NCBI RefSeq assembly: GCF_003667705.1
Contig: NZ_CP033019.1
Location: 3,596,001 to 3,660,000 of the forward strand
Length of the DNA stretch: 64,000 nt
Source of the DNA: Janthinobacterium agaricidamnosum
GTDB lineage: Bacteria; Pseudomonadota; Gammaproteobacteria; Burkholderiales; Burkholderiaceae_D
Direction of reading: 5' to 3'
Shown here in pieces: positions 63,761-64,000 of this stretch; position 1 is the first letter of the stretch; each line of letters begins with the position of its first letter. Position numbers and translations under genes: made by a program. A model generated the notes under the pieces. The model searched no databases and was not told the DNA's origin. It saw only the letters and a list, made by a program, of their open reading frames with translations.

Positions 63761-64000
63761 TTATTGCGGGCTGAGCAATTTCAAGCCCAGGATGCCGGAG
63801 ACGATCAGGGCGATGCAGGCGATGCGCGCGGCGCTGGCCGGTTCGCCCAGCACCATGATGCCGAAGATGGCCGTGCCCACGGTGCCGATGCCCGTCCAGA
63901 TGGCGTAGGCCGTGCCCAGAGGCAAGGTGCGCAAGGCCAGGCCCAGCATCACCACGCTGCCCAGCATGGACACCGCCGTCAAGACGGAGGGCACGAGACG
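63761..64000 (-). CDS. SMR-family transporter (SugE/Gdx-like), 5' end outside window
   Basis: Eighty codons are in the window, reading in from its end; the N-terminal helix, with the catalytic glutamate, is missing. The visible part ([22 protein letters not shown] and [15 protein letters not shown]) resembles SugE/Gdx guanidinium exporters. It lies just upstream of the EmrE-like gene. A guanidine riboswitch would be upstream, out of view. Confidence 0.85.
   Translation of the reverse strand, partial: RLVPSVLTAVSMLGSVVMLGLALRTLPLGTAYAIWTGIGTVGTAIFGIMVLGEPASAARIACIALIVSGILGLKLLSPQ

Overview
The window is a gene-dense, GC-rich bacterial chromosome segment. It most resembles a betaproteobacterium of the Burkholderiales, probably Oxalobacteraceae and Janthinobacterium-like. 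This is inferred from the AcnD/PrpF-type 2-methylcitrate cluster, the thrS-infC-rpmI-rplT-pheS-pheT-ihfA-merR order with tRNA-Val upstream, REP-like GTCGGATTA palindromes, and codon and GC character. I see no phage, insertion sequence, integron, rRNA operon or CRISPR array.

Layout. 1-6.8 kb: the N-terminal part of an MBOAT acyltransferase, then the minus-strand propionate operon prpB-prpC-acnD-prpF, led by a textbook sigma-54 promoter and an upstream cluster of TGTTTCA/TGAAACA sites. 7.1-12.5 kb: two small related cytosolic proteins, a metallo-beta-lactamase-fold hydrolase, and a Tle3-like lipase with its Tla3-like partner (type VI secretion cargo without vgrG or an obvious immunity gene). 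12.6-22.2 kb: an MFS + RND efflux operon (MFS, adaptor, RND pump, outer-membrane lipoprotein), a convergent LysR regulator and an M28 peptidase. 22.3-28.8 kb: a GNAT acetyltransferase, a glycine-zipper protein, a PP2C phosphatase, DUF2177, a methyltransferase, an FHA protein, a 34-residue membrane peptide and a YdjM-like protein. 28.8-33 kb: a Fur-boxed ECF sigma/FecR/TonB-receptor iron-uptake unit. 33-34.3 kb: osmC-pirin.

34.4-39.1 kb holds the most unusual unit. It is a two-gene operon coding for a double-zinc-ribbon/SPFH/coiled-coil protein and a Ser/Thr kinase (SHOCT, kinase, coiled coil, FGE-like domain). The FGE-like domain lacks both copper-binding cysteines. With the PP2C phosphatase and FHA protein 8-13 kb away, it recalls the kinase/phosphatase/FHA/TagR threonine-phosphorylation pathway of type VI secretion, but cytosolic and without secretion genes nearby.

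39.4-52.6 kb: small exported proteins, a CorA/ZntB transporter, Rnk, a GGDEF-EAL enzyme with an intact I-site, release factor 3, a chemoreceptor, a Crp/Fnr regulator and a NarX/NarL-like two-component pair. 52.2-60.6 kb: the conserved translation block, with infC apparently starting at ATA and two identical tRNA-Val(GAC) genes upstream of thrS. 60.7-64 kb: a hypothetical protein, an acyltransferase-3, an aspartoacylase/AstE-like enzyme and a pair of SMR exporters, the last cut by the window end.
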